Below are positions 24,442 through 33,196 of a DNA stretch of 64,000 nt, piece by piece. Position numbers and translations under genes: made by a program. Source of the stretch: Lysinibacillus irui (lineage in GTDB: Bacteria; Bacillota; Bacilli; Bacillales_A; Planococcaceae); contig NZ_CP113527.1 of assembly GCF_028877475.1 (NCBI RefSeq), positions 1,977,501 to 2,041,500 of the forward strand, in the 5' to 3' direction. The notes under the pieces are model-generated. The model did not search any database. It saw nothing but the letters and a program-made list of their open reading frames with translations, and was not told the DNA's origin. How positions within the stretch are numbered: position 1 is the stretch's first letter; each line of letters starts with the position of its first letter.

Positions 24442-24690
24442 AATCTGTCTTGTGCTACTTCATAATAATATCTTTTGACAATATCTCAAATATATACTTA
24501 TAGTGCTGAACTATGCCATAACATTTAGTCTTTAAACTGAAGTATGATTAATTCATTAAAATTTAAACTATAAAAAGTAATTTCAATGAACCCAAAATAG
24601 GGTGTTTTGTTCCCCGTTTAGATCTTTATCTTATGAGAGTTCCTTTTTTATCTAATTTAAGCCAAGTTATAATCAAAATATTTATTTTTT

Positions 24691-24719
24691 ATTACAAAAA
24701 ATACTAAATTATTTATAAT
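24691..24719 (+). promoter_or_regulatory. Promoter of the yjdF transcript
   Basis: ATTACA (24691-24696) and TATAAT (24714-24719) are 17 bp apart, placing the start just upstream of the riboswitch. Confidence 0.5.
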
Positions 24720-24740
24720 ATATAATTGAATGAAAAAACA

Positions 24741-24840
24741 CGATTCGGTTGGTAGTCCGGATGCATCAAAATGACGATGTCAGTAGCCTTCCCCTCCTCG
24801 GGATGTCCATCATTCAAGTTTAAATTATGAGGGGGGACCT
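24741..24840 (+). ncRNA. yjdF riboswitch (azaaromatic-binding RNA motif)
   Basis: The leader of the yjdF gene contains GGTTGGTAGTCCGGATGC, then ATGACGATGTCAGTAGCC, CCTCCTCGGG and GATGTCCATCATTCAAG, a highly conserved series typical of the yjdF RNA motif found only upstream of yjdF genes in Bacilli. The published class binds diverse azaaromatic compounds and turns translation on. Here ATGAGGGGGGACCTACT with the ribosome binding site lies at the 3' end, fitting translational control by sequestration. Confidence 0.8.
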
Positions 24841-24843
24841 ACT

Positions 24844-25257
24844 ATGAAACTAACCATTTATTATGATGGCCAATTTTATATAGGGCTAATAGAAAACATT
24901 TCTGAAAACAAATACAAAGCATATAGGTATGTTTTCGGCAATGAACCTAAGGACCACGAAGTCTTAGATTTTGTAAATAAAAACTTGTTTGATTTTATCA
25001 ATAATGATAAACATGGTGGAATACCGATCAAACAAGATACAGTAAAAAAAATCAATCCAAAAAGACTTCAAAGAAAAGTTGCTAAAGAACTTAAAAAACC
25101 TAGTATTTCAACTAAGGCTGAAGAAGCTCTTAAAGCAGAATTTGAACTCAGAAAAAAAGAAAAATCTGTTACCAGCAAACGACTGAAAGAAGAACGTAAA
25201 GAGTATATTAGGAATATCAAGGTTCAAAAGGCTAAAAATAAACATAAGGGTAGGTAA
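24844..25257 (+). CDS. yjdF: YjdF family protein
   Basis: The 137-residue protein matches YjdF over its full length: KLTIYYDGQFYIGLIE at the start, YVFGNEPKDHEVLDFVNKNL in the middle and a long basic helical tail (INPKRLQRKVAKELKKPSIS, ISTKAEEALKAEFELRKKEK). The function is unknown; linkage to an RNA that senses azaaromatics suggests protection against such toxic natural products. The basic tail could bind nucleic acid. It is translated from the riboswitch leader and ends with its own terminator. Confidence 0.93.
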   Translation: MKLTIYYDGQFYIGLIENISENKYKAYRYVFGNEPKDHEVLDFVNKNLFDFINNDKHGGIPIKQDTVKKINPKRLQRKVAKELKKPSISTKAEEALKAEFELRKKEKSVTSKRLKEERKEYIRNIKVQKAKNKHKGR

Positions 25258-25267
25258 CATCTTTTTT

Positions 25268-25296
25268 TACTGGCAACATTGGTTGTCAGTTTTTTA
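25268..25296 (+). terminator. Terminator of yjdF
   Basis: CTGGCAAC pairs with GGTTGTCAG and is followed by TTTTTT. Confidence 0.88.
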
Positions 25297-25501
25297 GATT
25301 ATTATTAAACTTTCTCTTTCAAATTTTTCCTTGTGGTAATTTGTTTGTTGGATATTTATGTTAAAATTAATTTTAAAAGATTAACTCTTCACAAACTAAA
25401 TATCGTAAAGCCATGAGGTATCAGAAACACAGTAACTATTAAGCTTAGTCTATTTGAAAAACAAGATGTAGCCTTTTAGCTTAGGAATGGAAGTGAGATA
25501 T

Positions 25502-26002
25502 ATGGATGAAAGAAATACAACAATGGAAACATACTTTCATACAAAGGATATTGCCAAACGAAACGCATTATTAAAGCAATTCGTATTTGACTTGCCTGAG
25601 AACGGAAAGGACTTTTTTCTAAAAGTGTATAAAAAAGAGCGATATTTGGATATGCGACTTACGGCCATTAGAGGATATGCTGCCTTTGCAAGCGAAGAAG
25701 AAGTTGCCATATTAATGAATAAGATGTTGGAAATCTTAAAAAAGCGTGCCGAAAGTACTCCATATAATTATCAGGAATATGAAATTTTACGATCATCTTT
25801 TCTGATGCCTTACTTGCTGGAAAACTATCCATATGACTGCTTCAAAAAATTTAATGAACAATTAAAAAAACAGTACGATGCCATGCCGGAAGTTTTCAAA
25901 GGAATTTTTACATGTGATGATAAAGGTGACCATATTCAACTAATTCCTCCCGCAATAGTGCGGAAAAAGATTGATGGTTTCCTTCGTGGAGAACAACAAT
26001 AG
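25502..26002 (+). CDS. Hypothetical helical protein, 166 aa
   Basis: This soluble protein looks all-helical, with DMRLTAIRGYAAFASEEEVA and MNKMLEILKKRAESTPYNYQ resembling HEAT-type helical pairs, and a C-terminal PPAIVRKKIDGFL. I recognise no family. Two starts compete: ATG 25487 and ATG 25502. GGAAGTGAG lies before the second, which I prefer. A terminator follows at 26031. Confidence 0.6.
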   Translation: MDERNTTMETYFHTKDIAKRNALLKQFVFDLPENGKDFFLKVYKKERYLDMRLTAIRGYAAFASEEEVAILMNKMLEILKKRAESTPYNYQEYEILRSSFLMPYLLENYPYDCFKKFNEQLKKQYDAMPEVFKGIFTCDDKGDHIQLIPPAIVRKKIDGFLRGEQQ

Positions 26003-26030
26003 TACTAATGGGTATCGTGCTGAAATGATT

Positions 26031-26062
26031 AAGCCATTTATTTTGAATGGCTTTTTATTTTT
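26031..26062 (+). terminator. Terminator of the 25502-26002 gene
   Basis: AAGCCATT pairs with AATGGCTT, followed by TTTATTTTTT. Confidence 0.85.
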
Positions 26063-26304
26063 TACTTCATTCTCGCAGAGGCAACAATGAACAAATATCC
26101 TTTCTTAATAATCGTTTAGGGGAGAATTATGCAGATCGGAATACCAAGTCCAATGTGCCTTTTTCAGTGAGTAACACATTTAAAGAAAATCATTATTGGA
26201 GCAAAGAAATTGTGAGGATTTTCACTTAAACTAAAGGGGAATTTTACTGGAATAGTTTGCATGGTATATTGTGGTAATATAAGGTTGTAAAGGGGGAAAT
26301 CTAA

Positions 26305-26571
26305 ATGGTTAGAAATGCTCAAACAAATAGTAATTCGGTAATTTCTTTAACTCTTGGTATTCTTTCAATCTTAATACCATTTATCGGTTTGTTTTTGGGT
26401 TGTATAGGTGTTTTAGTGGCTAGAAAAGCGACAAAAGAAATTGTACAAAATAACCAAAGTGGTAGTGGATTAGCTATTTCCGGTTTAATTTGTAGCGTGG
26501 TGGGAATTTTCATTCAACTCTTTGCAGTACTTAGTATTCTCGTTTTCTATTCTGTAAGAAGTGTAGGATAG
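26305..26571 (+). CDS. DUF4190 domain-containing small membrane protein
   Basis: This protein of 88 residues has two transmembrane helices joined by a basic loop: ISLTLGILSILIPFIGLFLG, then ARKATKEIVQ and SGLAISGLICSVVGIF. This G-x-A-I-S-G-L pattern before the second helix defines DUF4190. Function is unknown. AAAGGGGGAAATCTAA precedes the ATG. Between 26062 and 26240 there are only short broken frames. Confidence 0.88.
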   Translation: MVRNAQTNSNSVISLTLGILSILIPFIGLFLGCIGVLVARKATKEIVQNNQSGSGLAISGLICSVVGIFIQLFAVLSILVFYSVRSVG

Positions 26572-26691
26572 TATTTAAGGCTCTTATTAAACAAAAGAGT
26601 ATGCTTAAAAGAAATTTTAAGTGGTAAGTTGTACTATAGTAAAATGTTATAGGTAATTTAAGCAGGTTATGAAGAAATTTTAAAAATTATA

Positions 26692-26719
26692 TTGACAATA
26701 TAATTTTTTGCTGTAAAAT
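26692..26719 (+). promoter_or_regulatory. Promoter of the T-box/permease transcript
   Basis: TTGACA (26692-26697) and TAAAAT (26714-26719) are 16 bp apart. Confidence 0.65.
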
Positions 26720-26725
26720 GAAAAA

Positions 26726-27027
26726 CAATTCAAAAATATTTGTATAGAACAAAGGCAATGAAAAGAAATAGTATCAATTATTTTTACGAACAGAAAGTTA
26801 CCGGTTGATGAGAGGTGCATGTAAAACGATTGAGAATTCATCTTGGAGCTGTGTACCGAAAAGATTATTCTTAGTAGGCTACGCCGGTGAGCACCCGTAA
26901 TCATGTGCGAGAGTATCGTCAATTGACCGTACTTCTTAAGGTAAGTAATGTGAATTGCTTATAAATTAAAGGTGGTAACACGAGTTGAATCGTCCTTTTG
27001 GTTAATCCAAAAGGGCGTTTTTTTTAT
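26726..27027 (+). ncRNA. T-box leader of amino-acid permease, tyrosine specifier suggested
   Basis: The T-box sequence AAAGGTGGTAACACGAG (26968-26984) precedes a terminator made of CGTCCTTTTGG and CCAAAAGGGCG with eight T. Stem I is closed by ACCGG pairing with CCGGT (26884-26888). On its 3' side AGTAGGC-TAC-G places TAC (Tyr) at 26880-26882, followed by the usual purine. The leader thus senses uncharged tRNA, by inference tRNA-Tyr, and lets transcription of the permease continue when charging is low. Confidence 0.85.
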
Positions 27028-27079
27028 TCCTTTTTTGAGCAAGTATTTGAAAATCTAAACGTAATAGGAGTTAGTCATT

Positions 27080-28441
27080 ATGAAAGACAATCATCAAGAT
27101 TCACAGCTAAAGCGCGGATTAAGTACGCGGCACATACAATTAATTGCACTTGGCGGATCCATTGGGGTCGGTTTATTTTATGGCTCTAGTTCAACCATTC
27201 AAATGGCTGGGCCATCTATTTTACTAGCTTATTTAATTGGCGGATTAGTTATTTTCACAATTATGAGAGCATTAGGCGAAATGGCAGTAGAGGAACCTGT
27301 GTCAGGCTCATTCAGTACGTACGCGAATAAATATTTAGGACGCTTTGCAGGGTTCTTATCTGGTTGGACGTATTGGTTCATGTGGATAGTCGTTGGTATG
27401 GCAGAATTAACAGTAGTCGGTGTATATATTAACTACTGGTTCCCTGATATCCCACAATGGGTAACTGCCCTTGTAGTACTTGTTATTATGACGCTTGTAA
27501 ACTTAGCAAATGTAAAAGCTTACGGAGAATTCGAATTCTGGTTTGCGATGATTAAAGTTGTGGCGATTATCGGTATGATCGTTCTAGGATTAGCTATTAT
27601 TTTCTTTGGTGTTGGTAACCACGGTGAAGCAATTGGCTTCGACAATTTATGGGCACACGGTGGCTTCATGCCAAACGGATTCCATGGTATTTTAATGTCA
27701 CTAGTATTAGTTATGTTCTCATTCGGTGGGGTTGAGTTAGTTGGTATTTCCGCAGGAGAAGCCAAAAATCCTAGGAAGTCAATTCCTTCAGCTATTAACA
27801 ATATCGTTTGGCGTATTTTAATTTTCTATATTGGTGCATTAGGCGTTATGATGGTTATTTATCCTTGGAACGAAGTTGGTTCAGAAGGTAGCCCATTCGT
27901 TCAAATTTTCGATTACGTTGGTATCCCTGCTGCGGCTCACATTATTAACTTTGTTGTCATTACAGCAGCAATGTCCGCATTTAATAGTGGTTTATATGGT
28001 TCAGGACGTATGCTACACAACTTATCAGTACAAAAAAATGGTCCAAAATATTTTAAAACAGTAAGTAAAAACGGTAGTCCGCGAAGAGGGATATTATTTT
28101 CTTCAGCGATGTTATTAATTGCGGTTGTCTTAAACTATGTAGTACCTGAAAAAGTGTTCATCTATATTTCTGCTGTTGCGACTGTTGCAGTCATAACGAG
28201 CTGGATGATTATTTTATTAGCCCAATTGAAATTTAGAAAGTCAAAAACGAAAGAGGAAGTAGCGGAACTGAAATTCAAAATTCCGCTCTATCCACTTTCT
28301 ACTTATCTTGCCATTGCATTCTTATTAATGGTCATTGTGTTAATGGCATTTATTCCGGATATGCGTGTTGCCCTATATGTCGCACCAGTTTGGTTTATCA
28401 TCTTATTTGTTGGATACAAAGTAGTAAATGTTAAAAGGTAG
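27080..28441 (+). CDS. APC family amino-acid permease under T-box control
   Basis: The 453-residue protein has about twelve transmembrane helices and the amino-acid transporter signature: RHIQLIALGGSIGVGLFYGS (helix 1, about 18-37), MRALGEMAVEEPVSGSFSTY (helix 2) and FSFGGVELVGISAGEAKNPR (helix 6, about 214-233). It belongs to the AAT (AroP/ProY/LysP-like) group of proton-coupled importers. The tyrosine-type specifier upstream suggests uptake of tyrosine or aromatic amino acids. AATAGGAGTTAGTCATT precedes the ATG, and a terminator follows. Confidence 0.9.
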   Translation: MKDNHQDSQLKRGLSTRHIQLIALGGSIGVGLFYGSSSTIQMAGPSILLAYLIGGLVIFTIMRALGEMAVEEPVSGSFSTYANKYLGRFAGFLSGWTYWFMWIVVGMAELTVVGVYINYWFPDIPQWVTALVVLVIMTLVNLANVKAYGEFEFWFAMIKVVAIIGMIVLGLAIIFFGVGNHGEAIGFDNLWAHGGFMPNGFHGILMSLVLVMFSFGGVELVGISAGEAKNPRKSIPSAINNIVWRILIFYIGALGVMMVIYPWNEVGSEGSPFVQIFDYVGIPAAAHIINFVVITAAMSAFNSGLYGSGRMLHNLSVQKNGPKYFKTVSKNGSPRRGILFSSAMLLIAVVLNYVVPEKVFIYISAVATVAVITSWMIILLAQLKFRKSKTKEEVAELKFKIPLYPLSTYLAIAFLLMVIVLMAFIPDMRVALYVAPVWFIILFVGYKVVNVKR

Positions 28442-28585
28442 TTACATTTCATTTAACTGATATTTCTTTAACAAAGACAGATGTAAAAAAGTCAATTTGG
28501 TTAACTCGTTTAGTTACACCTATATCAAGATTAATAATTTTTATACACTAGGAACTACCGTTAATAATGTTCCCAAATGTGTTGA

Positions 28586-28621
28586 AACCAGATTCCATAT
28601 TCAATGGAATCTGGTTTTTTG
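28586..28621 (+). terminator. Terminator after the permease gene
   Basis: AAACCAGATTCCAT pairs perfectly with ATGGAATCTGGTTT, followed by TTTTG. It lies 145 bp after the stop. Confidence 0.88.
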
Positions 28622-28845
28622 TATTTTATTAGATATTTGTAATGCAATTATATATCTTGAAGCTGTATTGAAAACCATTTACATAGTCTGAAAGTTTTCT
28701 AAGGACGTTTAACTTATCTATTGATATTAATTTGGATGTATATTCAAATAATAATTTATTGAAAAAATGCGTAACAAACACTTGCCCTTACTATAGTTGT
28801 TCTTAAACATAATATAGAAGGAACACATTGAGAGGAGGTGATTTT

Positions 28846-29244
28846 ATGGGGAATTGTAAATGCAAAGGATATAAATGTATGTGCCATTACAAGGAGAAAA
28901 GGTATGATGATTATGAAGGACATGGTCATTATACAGAGAATACTTTATTAGATATTCTTGTACAACTCCAAAAAATCGAGCAACAGCAAGAACAGCTACA
29001 AGCACAAGTGCAAGCTCAGGCCCAAATTCAAGCGCAACTGCAAGCTCAAATTCAGGCACAAGCTCAAGTTCAGGCTCAGCTTCAAGCACAAATTCAAGCT
29101 CAAGCACAAATTCAAGCCCAGCTACAAGCTCAAATTTCAGCGCAGCTACAAGCTCAAGTACAAGGGCAGGCTCAAACTGATACCGATACAATATCTAATG
29201 TTGGAAATCCAAAAGTATTCGTGATAAACGTCCCAGCTGCATAA
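28846..29244 (+). CDS. Glutamine-rich repetitive protein, probable spore surface protein
   Basis: The 132-residue protein begins with a Cys/Lys cluster ([20 protein letters not shown]), followed by a helical [13 protein letters not shown] and then about 60 residues of alternating Gln-Ala dipeptides. The last part is built from 14-residue units of the type [14 protein letters not shown], and the protein ends [14 protein letters not shown]. Low complexity, Cys-rich head and GAGGAGGTGATTTT ribosome binding site resemble Bacillus coat or exosporium proteins, but no named family is matched. The ATG at 28846 is preferred over upstream TTG. Confidence 0.65.
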   Translation: MGNCKCKGYKCMCHYKEKRYDDYEGHGHYTENTLLDILVQLQKIEQQQEQLQAQVQAQAQIQAQLQAQIQAQAQVQAQLQAQIQAQAQIQAQLQAQISAQLQAQVQGQAQTDTDTISNVGNPKVFVINVPAA

Positions 29245-29265
29245 ATTTGATTTGACAAGTAAAAA

Positions 29266-29305
29266 ATGGCCATCTATCGAAATTAATTAGATAGATGGCT
29301 TTTTG
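29266..29305 (+). terminator. Terminator of the Q-rich protein gene
   Basis: GCCATCTATC pairs with GATAGATGGC, followed by TTTTTG. Confidence 0.87.
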
Positions 29306-29610
29306 TTATATATCGTTATACATAATCACAATACTGATTGTGTCGCTTGTAACTTTTCTTGTTAACATGTCCTAAATTAGAATTGAATAATTGGTTTAGA
29401 ATTTATTGATTAACAAAAGATTTGTTCTTAAAAAGTTACTTAAATGATTTTGTGAGGAACCAGAACAATGATAAAAGATCATGTGACTATGAAATGGATA
29501 GCGAAGATCTAACTTACGAATCCTTGCCAGATGCAATTTATACCACGTATGTGGAGTACTATTCAATGTGTTTCAGAAGGACAATTAAATCTGGATTGTA
29601 TTAGCGGAAA

Positions 29611-29642
29611 AAAAAAGAGGGGCGGATTACCCCTCTTTTTTT
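29611..29642. terminator. Bidirectional terminator
   Basis: AAAAAGAGGGG pairs with CCCCTCTTTTT and has A/T runs on both sides; it ends the minus-strand acetyltransferase gene at 29646. A 60-codon plus-strand frame upstream (29422-29604) has no ribosome binding site. Confidence 0.85.
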
Positions 29643-29645
29643 AAT

Positions 29646-30569
29646 CTAATTCAGTGTTGTAAAGTACCTTATCTCTTCATTAGCCGTATAAAATCCAACA
29701 GATTCGTATAAAGATAAAGCGGACTTATTTGTAGTTAATACCATGAGGGTAGCGGAATGTATCTGATGAGATTTTAGATAACCCAAAGCTTGTGTAAGCA
29801 AAAACTTAGCGATGCCGCGCTTCCTCCATGGTTCACGGACAAAAACATCCTCTATTACACCATAGTCATTCTCTCGCCATACCATTAGTCCGCCCACAAG
29901 GGTATCTTCTTGACGTATGATCATCGATGTCCATAGTTTGTTTTTCTTGTATTCAGTTAATCTATTAAGTCCTAGTGGAGTGTCAGGCCAAATTTCAGCT
30001 TCTACATCTAGGTAATCTCTTTCCTCGCGAGATGTCTCCATCTTCCAATTCGAAAATTGAAAGCCTTCTTGGAGAAATAATTCAGGAATAGGTTTATTCA
30101 AGTCACGATTCATGCGAAACAAACTGTTCAGATGACGGAATCCTTTTTGGATAAAAAATTGATTGTTTGCTGTTTCTGTTGAATCGTTACCAACACAAAG
30201 TATTGTTCCATATTCTTTAGGTAGGTTATCCTTTAATTGATTGGCTCTAAAGAAAAGATACTGATAGACTTTATCGAGTAAATCAAAGTCACTTTCTCTT
30301 TCGGGAATAGTTTTAAGATTAATGTATAGAGAGTGATTGTTTTCTTTTGAACGACCAGGGGGGACAACGTTAATTATGCTTACTTGCCCCTTAGCGACCA
30401 TTTTTCCATTTTCAAATGCACAATAAACGTTACGCCAATTATCTTCATCACCGACCCACCAAAACGTTGCATTTTCTTTTGCAGTTACTAATTGATATAA
30501 CTCGCCAAGTAAAGGCATATCTTCATGTTTGAAATGACGAATGGAAATCTCTGTTGATGATTCGCTCAA
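29646..30569 (-). CDS. Two-domain GNAT family acetyltransferase, 307 aa
   Basis: The 307 residues contain two GNAT-like halves. The N-terminal half (about 1-150) is degenerate. The C-terminal half has the acetyl-CoA loop in DVFVREPWRKRGIAKFLLTQ (about 246-265) and the closing ALSLYESVGFYTANEE. The enzyme would acetylate an unidentified amine. A TTG start at 30569 is supported by AAAGGGG seven bases before it. The gene is flanked by a strong bidirectional terminator and stands alone. Confidence 0.88.
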   Translation of the reverse strand: MSESSTEISIRHFKHEDMPLLGELYQLVTAKENATFWWVGDEDNWRNVYCAFENGKMVAKGQVSIINVVPPGRSKENNHSLYINLKTIPERESDFDLLDKVYQYLFFRANQLKDNLPKEYGTILCVGNDSTETANNQFFIQKGFRHLNSLFRMNRDLNKPIPELFLQEGFQFSNWKMETSREERDYLDVEAEIWPDTPLGLNRLTEYKKNKLWTSMIIRQEDTLVGGLMVWRENDYGVIEDVFVREPWRKRGIAKFLLTQALGYLKSHQIHSATLMVLTTNKSALSLYESVGFYTANEEIRYFTTLN

Positions 30570-30613
30570 AATAATACCCCTTTCAAAAGTAGGGGGTTTC
30601 GCAGTTTAGAGGG

Positions 30614-30670
30614 CTAGCTATGCGTTTTCCCCTTTAAAAATTTGCCCTTTACTAATAATTTCTTAATCAC
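30614..30670 (-). CDS. Candidate 18-residue basic peptide / leader ORF
   Basis: AAAGGAGG lies 8 nt before a GTG at 30670 on the minus strand, opening MIKKLLVKGKFLKGKTHS, with six lysines in 18 residues. It lies 44 bp upstream of the acetyltransferase start on the same strand and could be an upstream leader peptide. The nearly ideal ribosome binding site is the only support, so this is tentative. Confidence 0.3.
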   Translation of the reverse strand: MIKKLLVKGKFLKGKTHS

Positions 30671-31004
30671 ATAAAACGCCTCCTTTAACTATTATTACCA
30701 TTTAAAGTAACACACTTTAATACGTGTATCAACATCATTTCATCTCTATGTATATTTATTCCACTTGCATATAGTCGCAGTTCAAATCATTTACATCCAC
30801 AGATATTTTTTGTGCAACAAAAATGCTTAGAGAGGTACTAAGACTAGAGGTAGTAGCAGTAACCTGTCATCACTTATATTATTTTATTCAACAATAGTGT
30901 CTGAATGATGTTGAGCCTTAAATATAGGACTGTTCAACAATTGAGTGCGTTACTTTGGTAAAGGCGATAAAGGGTTTCATTTTGGTAAATTTCTAGAAGC
31001 AATA

Positions 31005-31042
31005 AACTAAAAACCAGGCGCTCGAATGAGTACCTGGTTACG
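31005..31042 (-). terminator. Terminator of the glycosyltransferase gene (minus strand)
   Basis: On the minus strand AACCAGGTACTC is mirrored by GAGCGCCTGGTT, followed by TTTTAGTTT. A similar ACTAAAAACCAG motif occurs near 32060 without the full stem. The remaining space from 30671 to 31134 shows no gene. Confidence 0.65.
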
Positions 31043-31134
31043 GTTAGGTTGAATACGCTTACTTCAAATGAAACTATTTTATCCTGCATCTTTGTTACCC
31101 TTTTAAAGGGTAATAAAATCATTGCGTTTATTCA

Positions 31135-31890
31135 TCATCTTGCTTGATCTTCATAATAGGCTTCATTTGCAGCCTTATGATTATTGCCTTTTAAGTAAGC
31201 TAAAATCAAACTAGGTCGTTTAAGTAAAATCCAGTCCCCATAATGATCGAAACGCCTGCAAGAAGTGATCATACCATTCTTTATTGTTCCGTATTTTTTT
31301 CCATTTGTTTTTCCTAATTGTTTTAATCGTTTTGCAAAATCAGCATCTTCAGCCATAAGCATCTTCTCATTAAAACCTTTAATTGCTTGGAAATCCTTTC
31401 TATAGCACCAAAAAATCCCTACAGAAATAAAACCATATTTAAACAATAAGGGAACTATCAATAGCATGGTTGAAACAATGATTCCAAGCGACACTCTCTC
31501 GAAATTTCCGTTTACTCCTCCTCCAATGTATTGATTAGAAGCTAGATGCTTTTCAACTTCGGATAAAAAATGTTCAGTCATTCGAGTATCTGCATCGATT
31601 GTAATCAAGATTTCACCTTTTGCTAAAGCAGCTCCCGCATTTCTAATTTTGGATAAATTTTTATCTTCATTTACCAATGTTACACAATTGTATGACTTTG
31701 CAATTTCCTCTGTTCTATCTGTACAACGGTTAAGCACCACAATCACTTCAACTTGATTTTTATAAAGTTGTGCAGCTTTTGCAATTGAATCTAGGCATCC
31801 ACCTATATACTTTTCTTCATTATGAGCGGGTATTATAACGGAAAATTTCACATCATTTTCATTAACAATAAATTGCTTGTTTTCGGACAT
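31135..31890 (-). CDS. Family 2 glycosyltransferase
   Basis: This 251-residue protein has the GT-A fold signature: FSVIIPAHNEEKYIGGCLDS (about 16-35) binds the nucleotide sugar, ITIDADTRM (about 95) carries the DxD metal motif, and AEDADFAKRLKQLG (about 180) is the ED-type acceptor/catalytic motif. A hydrophobic stretch SLGIIVSTMLLIVPLLFKYG (about 133-152) may attach it to the membrane. Family 2 enzymes build polysaccharides or glycolipids; the sugar is unknown. It is a lone gene. Confidence 0.9.
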   Translation of the reverse strand: MSENKQFIVNENDVKFSVIIPAHNEEKYIGGCLDSIAKAAQLYKNQVEVIVVLNRCTDRTEEIAKSYNCVTLVNEDKNLSKIRNAGAALAKGEILITIDADTRMTEHFLSEVEKHLASNQYIGGGVNGNFERVSLGIIVSTMLLIVPLLFKYGFISVGIFWCYRKDFQAIKGFNEKMLMAEDADFAKRLKQLGKTNGKKYGTIKNGMITSCRRFDHYGDWILLKRPSLILAYLKGNNHKAANEAYYEDQAR

Positions 31891-32480
31891 AGCAAAATCC
31901 CTCTCCCTAGTTAAAATTGGTCCTTACAAATTTAGTATAACATTTACATAAATATCTTTTTGTGTAAAATTTATAACATTTTATTCGATTACTTCATCAA
32001 AGCAAAGATTGTGTTTGAATAAAGGTTTCGATCTTGAAAAAGTTCCGGATTCAATAACTAAAAACCAGACTATCGAATAGGGTCTAAATTTAATCATTTT
32101 ATTCTTCACGTCATACTATTAAAATCAAAATATGATAAGAAAATTTGAAAATAAAGCAGCCTAACAATTAATAACGATAAGATACTATCCAATTTGAACT
32201 CTGGGAAACCTAAGTGGTTGATAAAACACCGAAAATTCTCGTAGACATTTTTTATGCGAAATCGTTGTTATATCAGCGTTTAGGTCTTTTAATGAATACG
32301 ATAATTTCCCATACGAAGCCTTCTAAAGAAGAAATAATGATTAAACCAGAGCGAAGGATAATGAAGAAATCAGTCGCTTGTTGGTGGAATGTGGTACTGA
32401 ACTTGTCATTTCTTGCGCTTACCCGGGAAATTTTTTTATTTCCTAACTGGAGCAACTAATAAAGAAAAATAGCTACCTGT
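31891..32480. other. Intergenic region of about 590 bp with possible gene remnants
   Basis: No gene with a ribosome binding site is seen. Near 32207 the 12-mer CCTAAGTGGTTG repeats the 3' end of ypjP. From 32220 to 32459 the plus strand has open stretches in several frames (for example ISRLLVECGTELVISCAYP) that look like broken coding sequence. I cannot identify the ancestor. Confidence 0.35.
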
Positions 32481-32495
32481 TAAGGCAGCCATTCC

Positions 32496-32933
32496 TTATT
32501 CTGCTACATTGCCCATCGCTATAGAAATTCGATTCCAGCTATTAATTTGATTAATCAAGATAACTAGATCGACATACGCTTTTTCATCAAAATGCTTACG
32601 TACACGTTCATATAAAACATCAGGAACTCGTTTTTCTGGAATAAGTGTAATATGTTCCGTTAATTCTAATGCTACTTTTTCAGCTTCTGAATAAAATGTA
32701 CATTCTCTCCAAGCACTAATACAGTATAAACGTTGTTCCGTTTCTCCCATCTTTTTAGCATCAGCAGTGTGCATGTTGATGCAATAGGCACAACCATTAA
32801 TTTGAGAGGCTCTAATTTTAATGAGTTCACGAAGTTTTCTTTCGATAGCACTTTTCTTCGTGTATTTTTCCATTTCCATCATGATCTTCATAGCATCCGG
32901 TGCAATTTCATAGTAATTTATACGTTGTGTCAT
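32496..32933 (-). CDS. Carboxymuconolactone decarboxylase/AhpD-like protein
   Basis: The 145-residue protein has the AhpD-type active site CAYCINMHTADAKKMG (Cys-x-x-Cys and His, about residues 49-64) preceded by LRELIKIRASQING, the usual helix before it. Such proteins are peroxidase or thiol-disulfide relatives with a proton-relay histidine; many serve as alkylhydroperoxidases of unknown reductant. ATG 32933 follows GGAGGGATTCACA. It is divergent from an Rrf2 regulator, which probably controls it, since clustered palindromes fill the shared region. Confidence 0.9.
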   Translation of the reverse strand: MTQRINYYEIAPDAMKIMMEMEKYTKKSAIERKLRELIKIRASQINGCAYCINMHTADAKKMGETEQRLYCISAWRECTFYSEAEKVALELTEHITLIPEKRVPDVLYERVRKHFDEKAYVDLVILINQINSWNRISIAMGNVAE

Positions 32934-32953
32934 TGTGAATCCCTCCATTATTT

Positions 32954-32973
32954 ATTAGCTAATTAGCTAATTC
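32954..32973. promoter_or_regulatory. Tandem ATTAGCTA motif upstream of the AhpD-like gene
   Basis: ATTAGCTAATTAGCTAATT is a self-complementary double TTAGCTAA repeat 21 bp before the ahpD-like start codon. It could be the operator at which a redox regulator blocks transcription. Confidence 0.45.
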
Positions 32974-33165
32974 AATTGACTTTGTTAACTACCTATCTAA
33001 AACAACCTCTCTATATAGATTAATTTAATTAACTACTTCATGGTCCTATTTATTTTTTTATCAGTTTGTAGAAATTGTCTCATAGAAGTCTTTGAATCCA
33101 CTTTGGGGTGTGCTTGAGCAAAGTAGTTACTACATAAAAATCCTCCCATATAATAAAGATTGAAT

Positions 33166-33196
33166 TAATCGTCGATTAAATTAATCGTTGATTAAC
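33166..33196. promoter_or_regulatory. Two adjacent palindromes upstream of the Rrf2 gene
   Basis: TTAATCG-T-CGATTAA (33166-33180) is a perfect palindrome and TTAATCGTTGATTAA (33182-33196) is a near-identical second copy, 16 bp apart. They lie in the divergent region 110 bp before the Rrf2 gene, as expected for autoregulation. Confidence 0.6.

Noticed and set aside
28844..29191. Minus-strand frame opposite the Q-rich gene
   Set aside because: Generated by the repetitive codons of the real gene.
29422..29604. 60-codon plus-strand frame before the bidirectional terminator
   Set aside because: TTG start without ribosome binding site and no recognisable domain; may be a remnant but cannot be supported.
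30934..31122. 62-codon minus-strand frame after the glycosyltransferase gene
   Set aside because: It overlaps the terminator stem and has no ribosome binding site.
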